A program made the translations under genes and the position numbers. A model generated the notes under the pieces. It was not told the DNA's origin. It was given only the letters and a program-made list of their open reading frames with translations, and did not search any database. A stretch of 64,000 bases of DNA from assembly GCA_001972305.1 (NCBI GenBank), contig BDDD01002136.1, positions 136,617-200,616 of the forward strand. Reading direction: 5' to 3'. Below are positions 23,997 to 36,300 of this stretch, one piece after another. This DNA comes from Cephalotus follicularis. Taxonomy: Eukaryota; Streptophyta; Magnoliopsida; Oxalidales; Cephalotaceae. Each line of letters begins with the position of its first letter. Within the stretch, counting starts at the first letter, position 1.

Positions 23997-24472
23997 TTGA
24001 ACATCTCATCGATCTCTTCCCTTGGAGTCGATGATTTTTCTGAGAATTCTGAAAATGGCGTCGATCTCTATATCAAGGCGTCGATGTCTTTTACTTGGAC
24101 GTCGATGTCTTTTGTTTAAGGATCGATGTCTTTGATTGCAAATTCATACAGTAGCTTCTAGTTTGGAAAACGATTAAACACGTCGATGTTATTACTGAAG
24201 TAGTCGATGTCATGTTGAAAGTAGTCGACGTCTTTTGGAAGTAGTCGATGTCTTTTGGTACGGACGTCGATGCCATTACTGGGAGGACGATGTCTTCCTT
24301 TCAGTTAATCCTGTACAAAAGACGTCGATGCTATTTGGAAGGAGTCGACTTCTTTTTCTGCAGATTGGTTTTAGGCTTTGATATTCAACTTGTAATTCCT
24401 TGCACATCAAGTAAATTAGTTAAATGCAAATATGTTATCATCAAAACAAGGATTGAGACTAAATCGTCAACA
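23997..24472 (-). mobile_element. Truncated Sirevirus LTR at the palindrome apex
   Basis: Reverse complement of the first ~476 bp of the 778-bp Sirevirus LTR (equivalent to 8528-9003). The true LTR start (TGTTGACGATTTAG on the minus strand) is at 24472. The other end is broken inside the LTR at TTGAACATCTC next to satellite GATGCCAAGG. It contains TCGA palindromes from about 24002 to 24355. Satellite reads forward on its left and reverse on its right, so it lies exactly at the orientation switch. Confidence 0.9.
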
Positions 24473-27400
24473 CTCATATTGCCTTCCTAAGTGCAAGACA
24501 TAAGGGCCTTGGCAACTGGAAGGCCAAATGATCTGCATATGTGCCAAGGGTGGAGTATTTTACTTAAGGACTGGTCAAATTGCCATCATAAGTGCCAAAC
24601 ATGAGTCTCTCTTCTTCTTGGAGTCCAAATGCCCTTCTTATGTGGCAAGGGTAAAAAGTTTCACTTAAGAAATGCTGAAATTGCCTTCTGAAGCCCCAAA
24701 AATGAGGACAAGGCTTTCAGAAGGCTAAATGATCTTCTTATGTGCCAAGGGTCAAGTGTTTGAATGAATGAAGGCTTAAATTGACTATGTAGACACAAAA
24801 CATGAGTCATTTGGCCTATAGCAGGCAAAATCCATTTTAAGTGTCACGGTTTAAGGGTTTGACTTAACGAAGGCACATATTGTCTTCCTAAGTGTAAAAC
24901 ATATGGACCTTGGCATTTGGAAGGCCAAATGACCTTCATTTTTGCCAAGGGTAAAGTGGTTGAGTCAAGGAGTGGTCATATTGCCATCCTAAGTGCCAAA
25001 CATGAGTCTCTTGGCTTCTGGAAGGCCAAATGCCCTTCTTATGTGCCAAGGGCAAATAGTTTAACTTAAGAAATGCTTAAATTGCCTTCCTAAGTACCAA
25101 TTATTAGGCCATGGCTTTCAGAAGGCTAAATGACCTTCTTATGTTCCAAGGGTGACGTGTTTGACTGAATGAATGCTAAAATTCACTTTTTAGACACCAA
25201 ACATGAGTCATTTGGCCTCTAGCAGGGCAAATCCCTTTTATGTGCCACGGTGTAAGTGTTTGACTTTACGAAGGCCCATGTTGCCAAGGGTAAAGTGTTT
25301 GACTTAAGAAATTCTTAAATTTCCTTCCTAAGTGCCAAAAATGAGACCATGGTTTCTAGAAGGCTAAATGACCTTCTTATGTGCCAATGGTGAAGTGTTT
25401 GACTGAACGAAAGCTTAAATTGACTTTCTAGACACCAAACTTAATTCCTTTGGCCTCTAGCAAGCCAAATCCCTTTCATGTACCACGGTTTAAGTGTTTG
25501 ACTGAAGGAATGCTCATATTACCTTCCTAAGTCCTAGACATAAGGACGTTGGCATCTGGAAGGACAAATGACCTTCATATGTGCCAAGGGTGAAGTGTTT
25601 GCGTTAAGGACTGGTCAAATTGTCATCCTAAGTGCCAATCATGAGTCTCTTGGCTTCTTGGAGGCCAAATGCCCTGCTTATGTGGCAAGGGTAAAGAGTT
25701 TTCCTTAAGAAATGCTGAAATTGTCTTTCTAAGCTCCAAAAATGAGGGCAAGGCCTCTAGAAGGATAAATGACCTTCTTATGTGCCAAGGGTAAAATGTT
25801 TGACTAAATAAAGGCTTAAATTGACTTTCTAGACACCAAAAATGAGTCATTTGTCCTCTAGCAGGCCAAATCACCTCTATGTGCCATGGTTTAAGTGTTT
25901 GACTTGACAAAACATATGGACCTTGACATTTGGAAGGCCAAATGACCTTCATATTTGCCAAGGGTCAAGTGTTTGAGTCAAGGAATGGTCAAATTGCCAA
26001 CCTAAATGCCAAACATGAGACTCTTGGCTTTCGAGAGGCCAAATGCCCTTCTTATGTGCCAAATTCAAATAGTTTGACTTAAGAAATGCTTAAATTACCT
26101 TCCTAAGTGCCAAAAATTAGGACAAGGCTTCCATAAGGAAAAATGACCTTCTTATGTGCCAAGGGTTAAGTGTTTGACTGAATGAATACATAAATTGACT
26201 TTCAAGACACCAAACATGTGTCATTTGGCCTCTAGCAGGCCAAATCCTTTTTATGTTCCATGATTTAAGTGTTAGACTTAACGAAGGGACATATTACCTT
26301 CCAAAGTACAAAACATATGGACCTTGGCGTCTGGAAAAACAAATGACCTTCATATGTGCCAAGGGTAAAGTGTTTTAGTTAAACAATAGTCAAATTACCA
26401 TCCTCAGTGCAAAACATGAGTCTCTTGGCTTCCGGGAGACCAAATACATTTCTTATGTGCCAAGGGCATAGAGTTTGACTTAAGAAATGATTAAATTGCC
26501 TTCATAAGTGGAAAAAATAAGGCCATGGCTTCCAGAAGGCTAAATGACCTTCTTATCTGTAAATAGTGAAATGTTTGAATGAACGAACGCTTAAATTGAC
26601 TTTCTAGACACCAAGTATATTCCATTGGCCTCTAAAAATCCAAATCCATTTTATGTGCCACGGTTTAAGTGTTTAAATTAAGAAATGCTCATATTGCCTT
26701 CCTAAGTGCAAGACATAAGGACCTTGGCATCTGGAAGGCCAAATGACCTTCATATGTGCCAAGGGTGAAGTGTTTGAGTTAAGGACTGGTAAAATTGCCA
26801 TTGAAAGTATCAAACATGAGTCTATTTTCATCCTGGAGGCCAAAACCCCTTCTTATGTGGCAAGGGTAAAGAGTTTTACTTAATAAATGCTGAAATTGCC
26901 TTCTGAAGCCCCAAAAATGAGGGCAAGGCTTTCAGAAGGCTAAATGATCTTCTTATGTGCCAATGGTCAAGTGTTTGAATGAATGAAGGCTTAAATTGAC
27001 TATGTAGACACCAAACATGAGTAAGTTGGCCTCTAGCAGGCAAAATCCATTTTATGTGTCACGGTTTAAGTGTTTGACTTAACGAAGGCACATATTGTCT
27101 TCCTAAGTGTAAAACATATGGACCTTGGCATCTGGAAGGTCAAATGACCTTCATTTTTGCCAAGGGTAAAGTGGTTGAGTTAAGGAATGGTCATATTGCC
27201 ATCCTAAGTGCTAAACATGAGTCTCTTGGCTTCTGGAAGGCCACATGCGCTTCTTATGTGCCAAGGGTAAATAGTTTAAATTAAGAAATGCTTAAATTGC
27301 CTTCCTAAGTACCAATTATTAGGCCATGGCTTCCAGAAGGCTAAATGACCTTCTTATGTTCAAAGGGTGAAGTGTTTGACTGAATGAACGCTTAAATTGA

Positions 27401-27699
27401 CTTTCTAGACACCAAACATGAGTCATTTGGCCTCTAGCAGAGTAAATCCCTTTTATGTGCCACGGTTTAAGTGTTTGACTTCACGAAGGCACATGTTGCC
27501 AAGGGTAAAGTGTTTGACTTAAGAAATGCTTAAATTTCCTTCCTAAGTGCCAAAAATGAGGCCATGGTTTCCCGAAGGCTAAATGACCTTCTTATGTGCC
27601 AACGGTGAAGTGTTTGACTGAACGAAAGCTTAAATTGACTTTCTAGACACCAAACTTAATTCCTTTGGCCTCTAGCAAGCCAAATCCCTTTTATGTGCC
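24473..27699 (-). repeat. Satellite block 4, reverse, first part
   Basis: Reverse units, the inner right arm. They carry a supra-repeat of about 2.2 kb: 24480 matches 26697 and 24777 matches 26996. Both copies share a deletion near 25275 and 27494 (GTTGCCAAGGGTAAAGTG), so a block of about five units was duplicated as a whole. Confidence 0.9.
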
Positions 27700-27977
27700 T
27701 GTTCACGTAAAAAGAATGTTTTAAAATTTATAGCCGCAAGTGCACGGATCATGCAGCCTTAAATCTTGACTTCTCTCGCTTAAGTGGGTGCATTCTTTAA
27801 TCGATCTTTGACTTCAAACCACTTTAACTCGAAAAGTAGCGTTTTAGCTTCATTTTCTCTTATCCCGCAATAATTAAATAATACCTGAAAATCAAATAAA
27901 CACAACCACAGTAGTCTATTCCAAGCATAAAAATATAATAAATAAATCATTAAAATCACACATTTTTATGCTAAACA
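27700..27977 (-). mobile_element. 278-bp solo LTR with 5-bp target duplication
   Basis: Minus-strand ends TGTTTAGCATAA...GTGAACA. It is flanked by GTGCC at 27695-27699 and again at 27978-27982. About 95 bp at the start and 60 bp at the end match the 896-bp LTR at 51486, but the centre differs and lacks TCGA palindromes. The duplicated satellite copy at about 25480 shows the empty site, confirming the insertion and its duplication. Confidence 0.9.
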
Positions 27978-30769
27978 GTGCCACGGTTTAAGTGTTTGAC
28001 TAAAGGAATGCGCATATTACCATCCTAAGTCCTAGACATAAGGACGTTGGCATCTGGAAGGACAAATGACCTTCATATGTGCCATGGGTGAAGTGTTTGA
28101 GTTAAGGACTAGTCACATTGTCATCCTAAGTGCCAAACATGAGTCTCTTGGCTTCTTAGAGGCCAAATGCCCTTCTTATGTGGCAAGAGTAAAGAGTTTT
28201 CCTTAAGAAATGCTGAAATTGTCTTTCTATGCCCCAAAAATGAAGGCAAGGCCTCCAGAAGGCTAAATGACCTTCTTATGTGCCAAGGGTAAAATGTTTG
28301 ACTAAATAAAGGCTTTAATTGACTTTCTAGACACCAAACATGGGTCATTTGTCCTCTAGCAGGCCAAATCACTTATATGTGCCACGGTTTAAGTGTTTGA
28401 CTTGACAAAACCTATGGACATTGACATTTGGAAGGCCAAATGACCTTCATATCTTCCAAGGGTCAAGTGTTTGAGTCAAGGAATGGTCAAATTGCCATCC
28501 TAAATGCCAAACATGAGTCTCTTGGCTTTCGGGAGGCCAAATGCCCTTCTTATGTGCCAAATTCAAAGAGTTTGACTTGAGAAATGCTTAAATTACCTTC
28601 CTAAGTGCCAAAAATGAGGACAATGCTTCCATAGGGCAAAATGACCTTCTTATGTTCCAAGGGTTAAGTGTTTGACTGAATGAATACTAAAATTGACTTT
28701 CAAGACACCAAACATGAGTCATTTGGCCTCTAGCAGGTCAAATCTTTTTTATGTTCCACGGTTTAAGTGTTAGACTTAACGAAGGCACATATTGCCTTCC
28801 AAAGTACAAAACATATGGACCTTGGCATCTGGAAAAACAAATGACCTTTATATGTGCCAAGGGTAAAGTGTTTTAGTAAAACAATGGTCAAATTGCCATC
28901 CTGAGTGCCAAACATGAGTCTCTTGGCTTCCAAGAGACTAAATACATTTCTTATGTGCCAAGGGCATAGAGTTTGACTTAAGAAATGCTTAAATTGCCTT
29001 CCTAAGTGCAAAAAATGAGGCTATGGCTTCCAGAAGGGTAAATGACCTTCTTTTATGTGCCACTGTTTAAGTGTTTGACTTAAGGAATGCTCATATTGCC
29101 TTCCTAAGTGCAAGACATAAGGACCTTGGCATCTGGAAGGCCAAATGACCTTCATATGTGCCAAGGGTGAAGTGTTTGAGTTAAGGACTGGTAAAATTGC
29201 CATCGTAAGTGTCAGAAATGAGTCTTTTTTCATCCTGGAGGCCAAATGCCTTTCTTATGTGGCAAGGGTAAAGAGTTTTACTTAAGAAATGCTGAAATTG
29301 CCTTTCTAAACCCCAACAACGAGGGCAAACCTCCCAGAAGGCTAAATGATCTTCTAATGTGCCAAGGGTGAAGTATTTGAATGAATGAAGGCTTAAATTG
29401 ATGATCTAGACACCAAACATGAGTCATTTGGCCTCTAGCAGGCCAAATCTATTTTATGTGCCACGGTTTAAGTGTTTGAATTAACGAAGGCACATATTGC
29501 CTTCCTATGTGTAAAACATATGGACCTTGGCATCTTGAAGGACAAATGACCTTCATTTTTGCAAAGGGTAAAGTGTTTGAGTTATGGAATGGTCATATTA
29601 ACATCTTAAATGCCAAACCTAAGTCTCTTGGCTTCTGGTAGGTCAAATGCCCTTCTTATGTGCCAAGGGCAAATAGTTTAACTTAAGAAATGCTTAAATT
29701 GCCTTCCTAAGTACCAATTATTCGGCCATGGCTTCCAGAAGGCTAAATGACCTTCTTATGTGCCAAGGGTGAAGTTTTTGACTGAATGAAGGCTTAAATT
29801 GACTTTCTAGACACCAAACGTGAGTCCTTTGGCCTATAGCAGGCCAAATCACTTCTATGTGCCCAGGTTTAAGTGTTTGACTTAATGAAGGCACATATTG
29901 CCTTCCTAAGTGCAAAACATAAGGACCTTGGCATTTGGAAGACCAAATGACCTTCATATGTGCCGAGGGTGTTTGAGTTAAACAATGGTCAAATTGCTAT
30001 CATACGTGCAAAACATGAGTCTCTTGGTTTTCGGGAGACCAAATGCCCTTCTTATGTGCTAAGGCAAAGAGTTTGACTTAAGAAATGCTTAAATTGTCTT
30101 CATATGTGCCAAAAATGAGGCCGGGTCTTCTAGAAGGCTAAATGACCATCTTATGTGCCAAGGGTGAAGTGTTTGACTGAATGCTTAAATTGACTTTCTA
30201 GACACCAAACATGAGTCCTTTTGGCCTCTAGCAGGCGGAATCACTTTTATGTACCGCGGTTTAAGTGTTTGACTTAACGAATGCTCATATTGCCTTCCTA
30301 AGTGCAAGACAAAAGGACATTGGCAACTGGAAGGCTAAAGGACCTTCATATGTGCCAAGGGTGAAGTGTTTGAGTGAAGGAATGGTCAATTTTCCATCCT
30401 AAGTACCAAACATTAGTCTCTTGGCTTATGGGAGTACAAATGTCGTTCTTATGTGTCGAGGGCAAAGAGTTTGAGATAAGAAATGCTTAAATTGCCTTCC
30501 TAAGTGTCGAAAATGAGGCTATTGCTTGTAGAAGTCTAAATGACTTTCTTATGTGCCAAGGGTGAAGTGTTTGACTGAATGAAGTCTTAAATTGACTTTC
30601 TAGACACCGAACATGAGTCCTTTGGCCTCTAGTAGGACAAATCACTTTTATGTTCCACGGTTTAAGGATTTTACTTAACGAAGGCACATATTGCCTTCCT
30701 AAGTGCAAAAAAAAAGGACCTTGTCATCTGAAAGTCCAAATGACCTTCTTATTGCCAAGAGTGAGGTGT
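27978..30769 (-). repeat. Satellite block 5, reverse
   Basis: Continuation of the right arm after the solo LTR. 28031 matches 25533 (CCTAGACATAAGGACG) in the supra-repeat register, and 29095 matches 26697. Ends at the inversion breakpoint near 30770. Confidence 0.9.
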
Positions 30770-31731
30770 TACAGATGCCAAGTTCCATATGTTTTGCACT
30801 TAGAAAGGAAATATGTGCCTTCGTTAAGTCAAACACTTGAACCGTGGAACATAAAAGGGCTTTGGCCTGTTAGAGGCCAAAGGACTCTTGTTTGGTGTTT
30901 AGAAATTCAATTTAAGCCTTCATTTAGTCAAATACTTCACCCTTGGCACATTAGGTCATTTAGCCTTCTGGAAGCCATGGCCTCATTTTTGGCACTTAGG
31001 AACGTAATTTAATCATTTCTTAAGTCAAACTCTTTGCCCTTGGCACATAAGAAGAGCATTTGGCCTCCCAGAAGCCAAGAGACTCATGTTTGGGACTTAG
31101 GATGGTAATTTGACCATTTCTTAACTAAAACCCTTCACCATAGGCACATATGAAGATCATTTGGCCTTCAAGATACCAAGGTCATTATGTTTTAGACTTA
31201 GGAAGGCAATATGTGCTTTCGTTAAGTCAAACACTTAACCCGTGGCACATAAAAGTGATTTTGCCTGCTAGAGGCCAAAGGACTCACGTTTGGTGTATAG
31301 AAAGTCAATTTAAGCTTTCATTCAGTCAAAAACTTCACCCTTGGTACGTAAGAAGGTCATTTAGCCTTCTGGAAGCCATGGCCTCATTTCTGGCACTTAG
31401 AAAGGCAATTTCAGCATTTCTTAAGTCAAACTCTTTGCCATTGCCACATAAGAAGGGAATTTAGCCCCCCAGAACCTAAGAGCCTCATGTTTGGTAGTTA
31501 GGATGTCAATTTGACCATTCATTAACTCAAACACTTGACCCTTGGCACATATGAAGGTCATTTGGCCTTCCATATTCGAAGATCCTTATGTTTGGCACTT
31601 AGGAAAGCAACATGTGGCTTCGTTAAGTTAAACCCTTAAATCGTAGAACATAAAAGTGATTTGGCCTACTTGAGGCCAAATCACTTATGTTTGGTGTATA
31701 GAAAGTGAATGTAAGCACTTCACCCTTGAAT
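30770..31731 (+). repeat. Satellite block 6, inverted (~960 bp), mirror of block 2
   Basis: Forward orientation inside a reverse arm. The left junction (GAGTGAGGTGTT then ACAGATGCCAAG) is the reverse complement of the 15221 junction. The right junction (GTAAGCACTTCACCC then TTGAATTTCTAAGTG) is the reverse complement of the 14266 junction. Rare variants are shared with block 2, for example GTTCTACGATTTAAG and AACGAAGCCACATGTTG read on the minus strand. Identity over the ~88 bp I compared at the 14266/31731 junction is about 91%. Confidence 0.85.
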
Positions 31732-33034
31732 TTCTAAGTGTTGAAAATTAGTCCATGGCTTCCAGAAGGCTAAATGACCTTCTTATGTGCGAAGAGTGCA
31801 GTGTTTGACTGAATGAAGGCCAAAACTGACTTTCTCGACACCCAACATGAGTCCTCTATCCTCTAACAGGCCAAGTCCCTTTTATGTCCCACGGTTTAAG
31901 TGTTCGACATAACGAAGCCACATATTGCCTTCCTAAGTGCAAAACATAAAGTCCTTCTCATCTGGAGGGTCAAACGACCTTCATATGTGCCAAGGGTTAA
32001 ATGTTTGAGTTAAGGAATGGTCAAATTGCCATCATAAGTGACAAACATCAGTCTCTTGGCTTTTTGGAGGCCAAATGCCCTTCTTATGTGACAAGGGAAA
32101 AGCGTTTGACTTAAGAAATTATTAAATTACCATCCTAAGTGCCAAAAATGAGGCCATGGCTTCAAGAAGGCTAAATGACCTTCTTATGTGCCAAGGGTGA
32201 AGTGTTTGACTGAATGGGAGCTTAAATTGACTTTCTAGAAACAAAACATTAGTCCTTTGGCCTCTAGCAGCCCAAATCCCTTTTATGTGCCACGGTTTAA
32301 GTGTTTGACTTAACGAAGGCACATATGGACATTGGCATCTGGAAGGCCAAATGACCTTCCTAAGTGCAAAACATATGGACAATTGCATCTGGAAGGCCAA
32401 ATGACCTTCATATGTGCCAAGGGTAAAGTGTTTGAGTTAAGGAATGGTCAAATTACCATCCTAAGTGCCAAACATGAGTCTCTTGGCTTCTTGGAGGCCA
32501 AATGCCCTTCTTATGTGTCAAGGGCAAAGAGTATGACATAAGAAATTCTTAAATTACCTACCTAAGTTTCAAAAATTAGGCCATGCCTTCCAGAAGGTTA
32601 AATGACCTTCTTATTTATGAAGAGTGAAGTGTTTCACTGAATAAAGTCTTAAATTGACATTTTAGACACCAAACATGAGTCCTTTGGCCTCTAGCAGGCC
32701 AAATCCCTTTCATGTTCCACAGTTTAAGTGTTTGACTTAACGAAGGCACATATTGCCTTCATATGTGCAAAAAATAGGGACCTTGGTATCTGGAATGCCA
32801 AATGAGCTTCATATGTGCCAATGGTTAAATGTATGAGTTAAGGAATGTTCAAATTACCATCCTAAGTGCCAAACATGAGTCTCTTAGGTTTCGGGAGGCC
32901 AAATGCCCTTCTTATGTGCCAAGGGTGATGTGTTTGACTGAATGAACACTTAAATTGTCTTTCTAGACTCCAAACATTAGTTTTTTGGCGTATAGTAGGC
33001 CAAAAAATTTTTATATGCCATGGTTTAAGTGTTT
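31732..33034 (-). repeat. Satellite block 7, reverse
   Basis: Reverse units. Near 31940-32000 they carry GGAGGGTC plus a TTAAATGTTTGAG variant, mirrored on the left arm near 14090-14130 (GACCCTCC, CATTTAACCC). The palindrome therefore extends beyond the inverted blocks. Confidence 0.85.
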
Positions 33035-33333
33035 TGTTGACGTTTAAGTCTCAATCCTTGTTTTGATGATAACATATTTGCATCTAACTAAGTTGATTTA
33101 TGTGCAAGGAATTACAAGTTGAATATCAAAGTCTAAATGCCATCTGCAGAAAAAGAAGTCGACTCACGTAGGCAAGAGTTTGGCCGAACCACTCTAAAAC
33201 TAGTGTTTGCACATCTCTAAACTCTATCTCTTTACATTTTGTTCATATTATGTTTGCTTATTGTTTTTAATCATTGCAAATAAGCTTAGAATTTTTAGAA
33301 ACTACAATTCACCCCCCCCTTGTAGTTTATTCA
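33035..33333 (+). mobile_element. Sirevirus solo LTR, internally deleted (299 bp), 5-bp target duplication
   Basis: Starts TGTTGACGTTTAAGTC and ends after the C-run at GTAGTTTATTCA. Flanked by TGTTT at 33030-33034 and 33334-33338. It matches the first ~130 bp of the 778-bp LTR, retains one TCGA motif (AAGAAGTCGACTC near 33155), then skips to a different AT-rich U5. Solo LTRs form by recombination between the two LTRs of a full element. Confidence 0.88.
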
Positions 33334-36300
33334 TGTTTGACTTAACGAAGGCACACATTTCCTTCCAAAGTGCAAAACATAAGGACCTTGGCATCTGGAA
33401 GGCCAAATGACCTTCATATATGCCAAGAGTAAAATGTTTGAGTTAAGGAATTGTCAAATTGGCATCCTAAGGGCCAACAATGAGTCTCTTGGCTCCCGGG
33501 AGGCAAAATTCCCTTCTTATGTTCCAAGGGAAAATAGTTTGACTTAAGAAATGATTAAATTACCTTCCTGAGTGCCAAAAATGAGGCCACGGCTTCCAGA
33601 AGGCTAAATGATGTTCTTATGTACCAAGGGTGAAGTGTTTGACTAAATGAAAGCTTAAATTGACTTTCTAGACACCAAACATGAGTCCTTTGGCCTCTAC
33701 AAATCAAAATCACTTATATGTATCATGGTTTAAGTGTTTGACGTAACGAATGCTAATATTGCCTTCCTAAGTGCAGGACATAAGGAACTTGGCATTTGGA
33801 AGGCCAAATGACATTCATATTTGCCAAGGGTGAAGTGTTTGAGTTAGGAAATGGTCAAATTGCCATCCTAAGTATGAAACATGAGTCTCTTGGCTTTTGG
33901 AAGACCAATTGCTCTTCTTATGTGTCAAGGGCAAAGAGTTTGACTTAAGAAATGCTTAAATTACCTTCCTAAGTGTCAAAAATTAGGCTATCCCTTCCAG
34001 AAGGATAAATGACCTTCTTATGTACCAAGGTTGAAGTCTTTGGCTGAATGAAGGATTAAATTGACTTTCTAAACACAAAACATGAGTCATATGGCCTCTA
34101 GCAGGCCAAATCACCTTTATGTACCACGGTTTAAGTGTTTGACTCAACGAAGGCACATATTGCCTTCCAAACTGCAAAACATAAGGAGCTTGGCATTTTC
34201 GAAGGCCAAATGACCTTCATATGTGCCAAGGGTAAAGTGTTTGAGTTAAGAAATGGTCAAATTGCCATCCTAAGTGCCAAACATGAGTCTCTTAGCTTCT
34301 TGGAGGCCAAATGCCTTTCTTATCTGCCAAGGGTAAAGAGTTTGACTTAAGAAATACTGAAATTACCTTCCTAAGTCCCAAAAATGAGGGCAAGGCTTCC
34401 AGAGGGCTAAATGACCTTCTTATGTACCAAGGGTGAAGTGTTTGACTAGACAGACCAAACATAAGTCATTTGGCCTCAAGCAGGCCAAATCACTTTTATG
34501 TGTCACGGTTTAAGTGTTTGACTTAACGAAGGCACATATTGCCTTCCTAAGTGCAAAACATATGGACCATGGCATATGAAAGGCCAAATGACCTTCATAT
34601 GTGCCACGAGTGAAGTGTTTGAGTTAAGGAATGGTCAAATTTCAATCCTAAGTACAAAACAATAGTCTCTTGGCTTTCGGGAGGCCAAATGCCCTTCTTA
34701 TGTGCCAAGGTCAAAGAGTTTAACTTAAGAAATGCTTAAAGTACCTTCATAAGTGTAAAAAACTAGGCCATGGCTTCGAGAAGGCTAAATGGCATTCTTA
34801 TGTGTGAAGGGTGAAGTGTTTGACTGAATGAAGGCCTAAATTGACTTTCTAGACACCAAACATGAGTCATTTAACCTCTAGCAGGCCAAATCACTTTTAT
34901 GTGCCACGGTTTAAGCGTTTAACTTAACGAAGGCACATATTGCCTTCCTAAGTGCAAAACATAAGTACCTTAGCATCTGTAAGGCCAAATGACCTCCATA
35001 TGTGCCATGGGTTAAATGTTTGAGTTAAGGAATTATCAAATTGCCATCGTAAGTGCTAAACATGAGTCTCTTGGCTTCTAGGAGGTCAAATGCCCTCCTT
35101 ATATGCCAAGGGAAAATAGTTTTACTTAAGAAATGATTAAATTGCCTTCCTAAGTGGCAAAAATGAGCTTATGGCTTATTGAAGGATAAATGACCTTCTT
35201 ATGTGCCAAGGGTGAAGTGTTTGACAGAATGAAGGCTTAAATTGAGTTTCTAGACACCAAACATGAGTCCCTTAGTCTCTAGCAGGCCCAATCCCTTTTA
35301 TGTGTCACGGTTTAAGTGTTTTACTTAACGAACGCACATATTACCCTCCTAAGTTCAAAACATGTGGACGTTGGAATTTGGAAGTCCAAATGACCTTCAT
35401 AATGGCCAAGGGTGATGTGTTTGAGTAAAGGAATGGTCAAATTGCCATCCTAAGCCTTCTTAGAGGCCGAATACCCTTTTTATGTGCGAAGGGCAACGAG
35501 TTTGACTTAGGAAATGCTTAAATTATCCTCATAAGTGTGAAAAATTAGGCCATGGCTTCCAGGAGGCTAAATGACCTTCTTATGTGCGAAGAGTGAAGTG
35601 TTTCACTGAATGGAGGCTTAAATTGAATTTTTAGACACCAAACATGAGTCATTTGTCCTCTAGTAGGCCAAATCTATTTTATGTTACACGGTTTAAGTGT
35701 TTCACTTAACGAAGGCATATATTGCCTTCCTAAGTCCAAAACATATGGACCTTGGCCTCTAGAAGACCAAATGACCTTCATATGTGCCAAGGGTAAAGTG
35801 TTGAAGTAAAGAATGGTCAAATTGCTATCCTATGTGAAAAACATGAGTCTCTTGGCTTCCGGGAGACCAAATGCCCTTCTCATGTGCCAAGGACAATGAG
35901 TTTGACTTAAGAAATGCTTAAGTTGACTTCCTAAGTGCCAAAATGAGGTCATGGCTTCAAGAAGGCTAAATGACATTCTTATGTGCCAATGGTGAAGTGT
36001 TTGACTGAATGAAGGCTTAAATTGACTTTCTAGACACCAAACATGAGTTCTTTGGGCTCTAGCAGGTCAAATTCCTTTTATGTGCCACAGTTTAAGTGTT
36101 TGACTTAATGAAGGCACATATTACGCTCCTTAGTGCAGAACATATGGACCTTGGCATCTGGAAGGCCAAATGACCTTCATATGAGCCAAGGGTCAAGTGT
36201 TTCAGTCAAAAAATGGTCAAATTTCCATCCTAAGTGCCAAACATGTGTCTCTTTGTTACCAAGAGGCCAAATTCCTTTCTTATATGCTAAGGGAAGAGAG

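Noticed and set aside
14000-32000. Palindrome as an assembly or fold-back read artefact
   Set aside because: The arms differ at about 9% of sites in the compared junction, have different lengths and carry different insertions. A chimeric read would give near-identical arms. Spanning reads would still be needed for proof.
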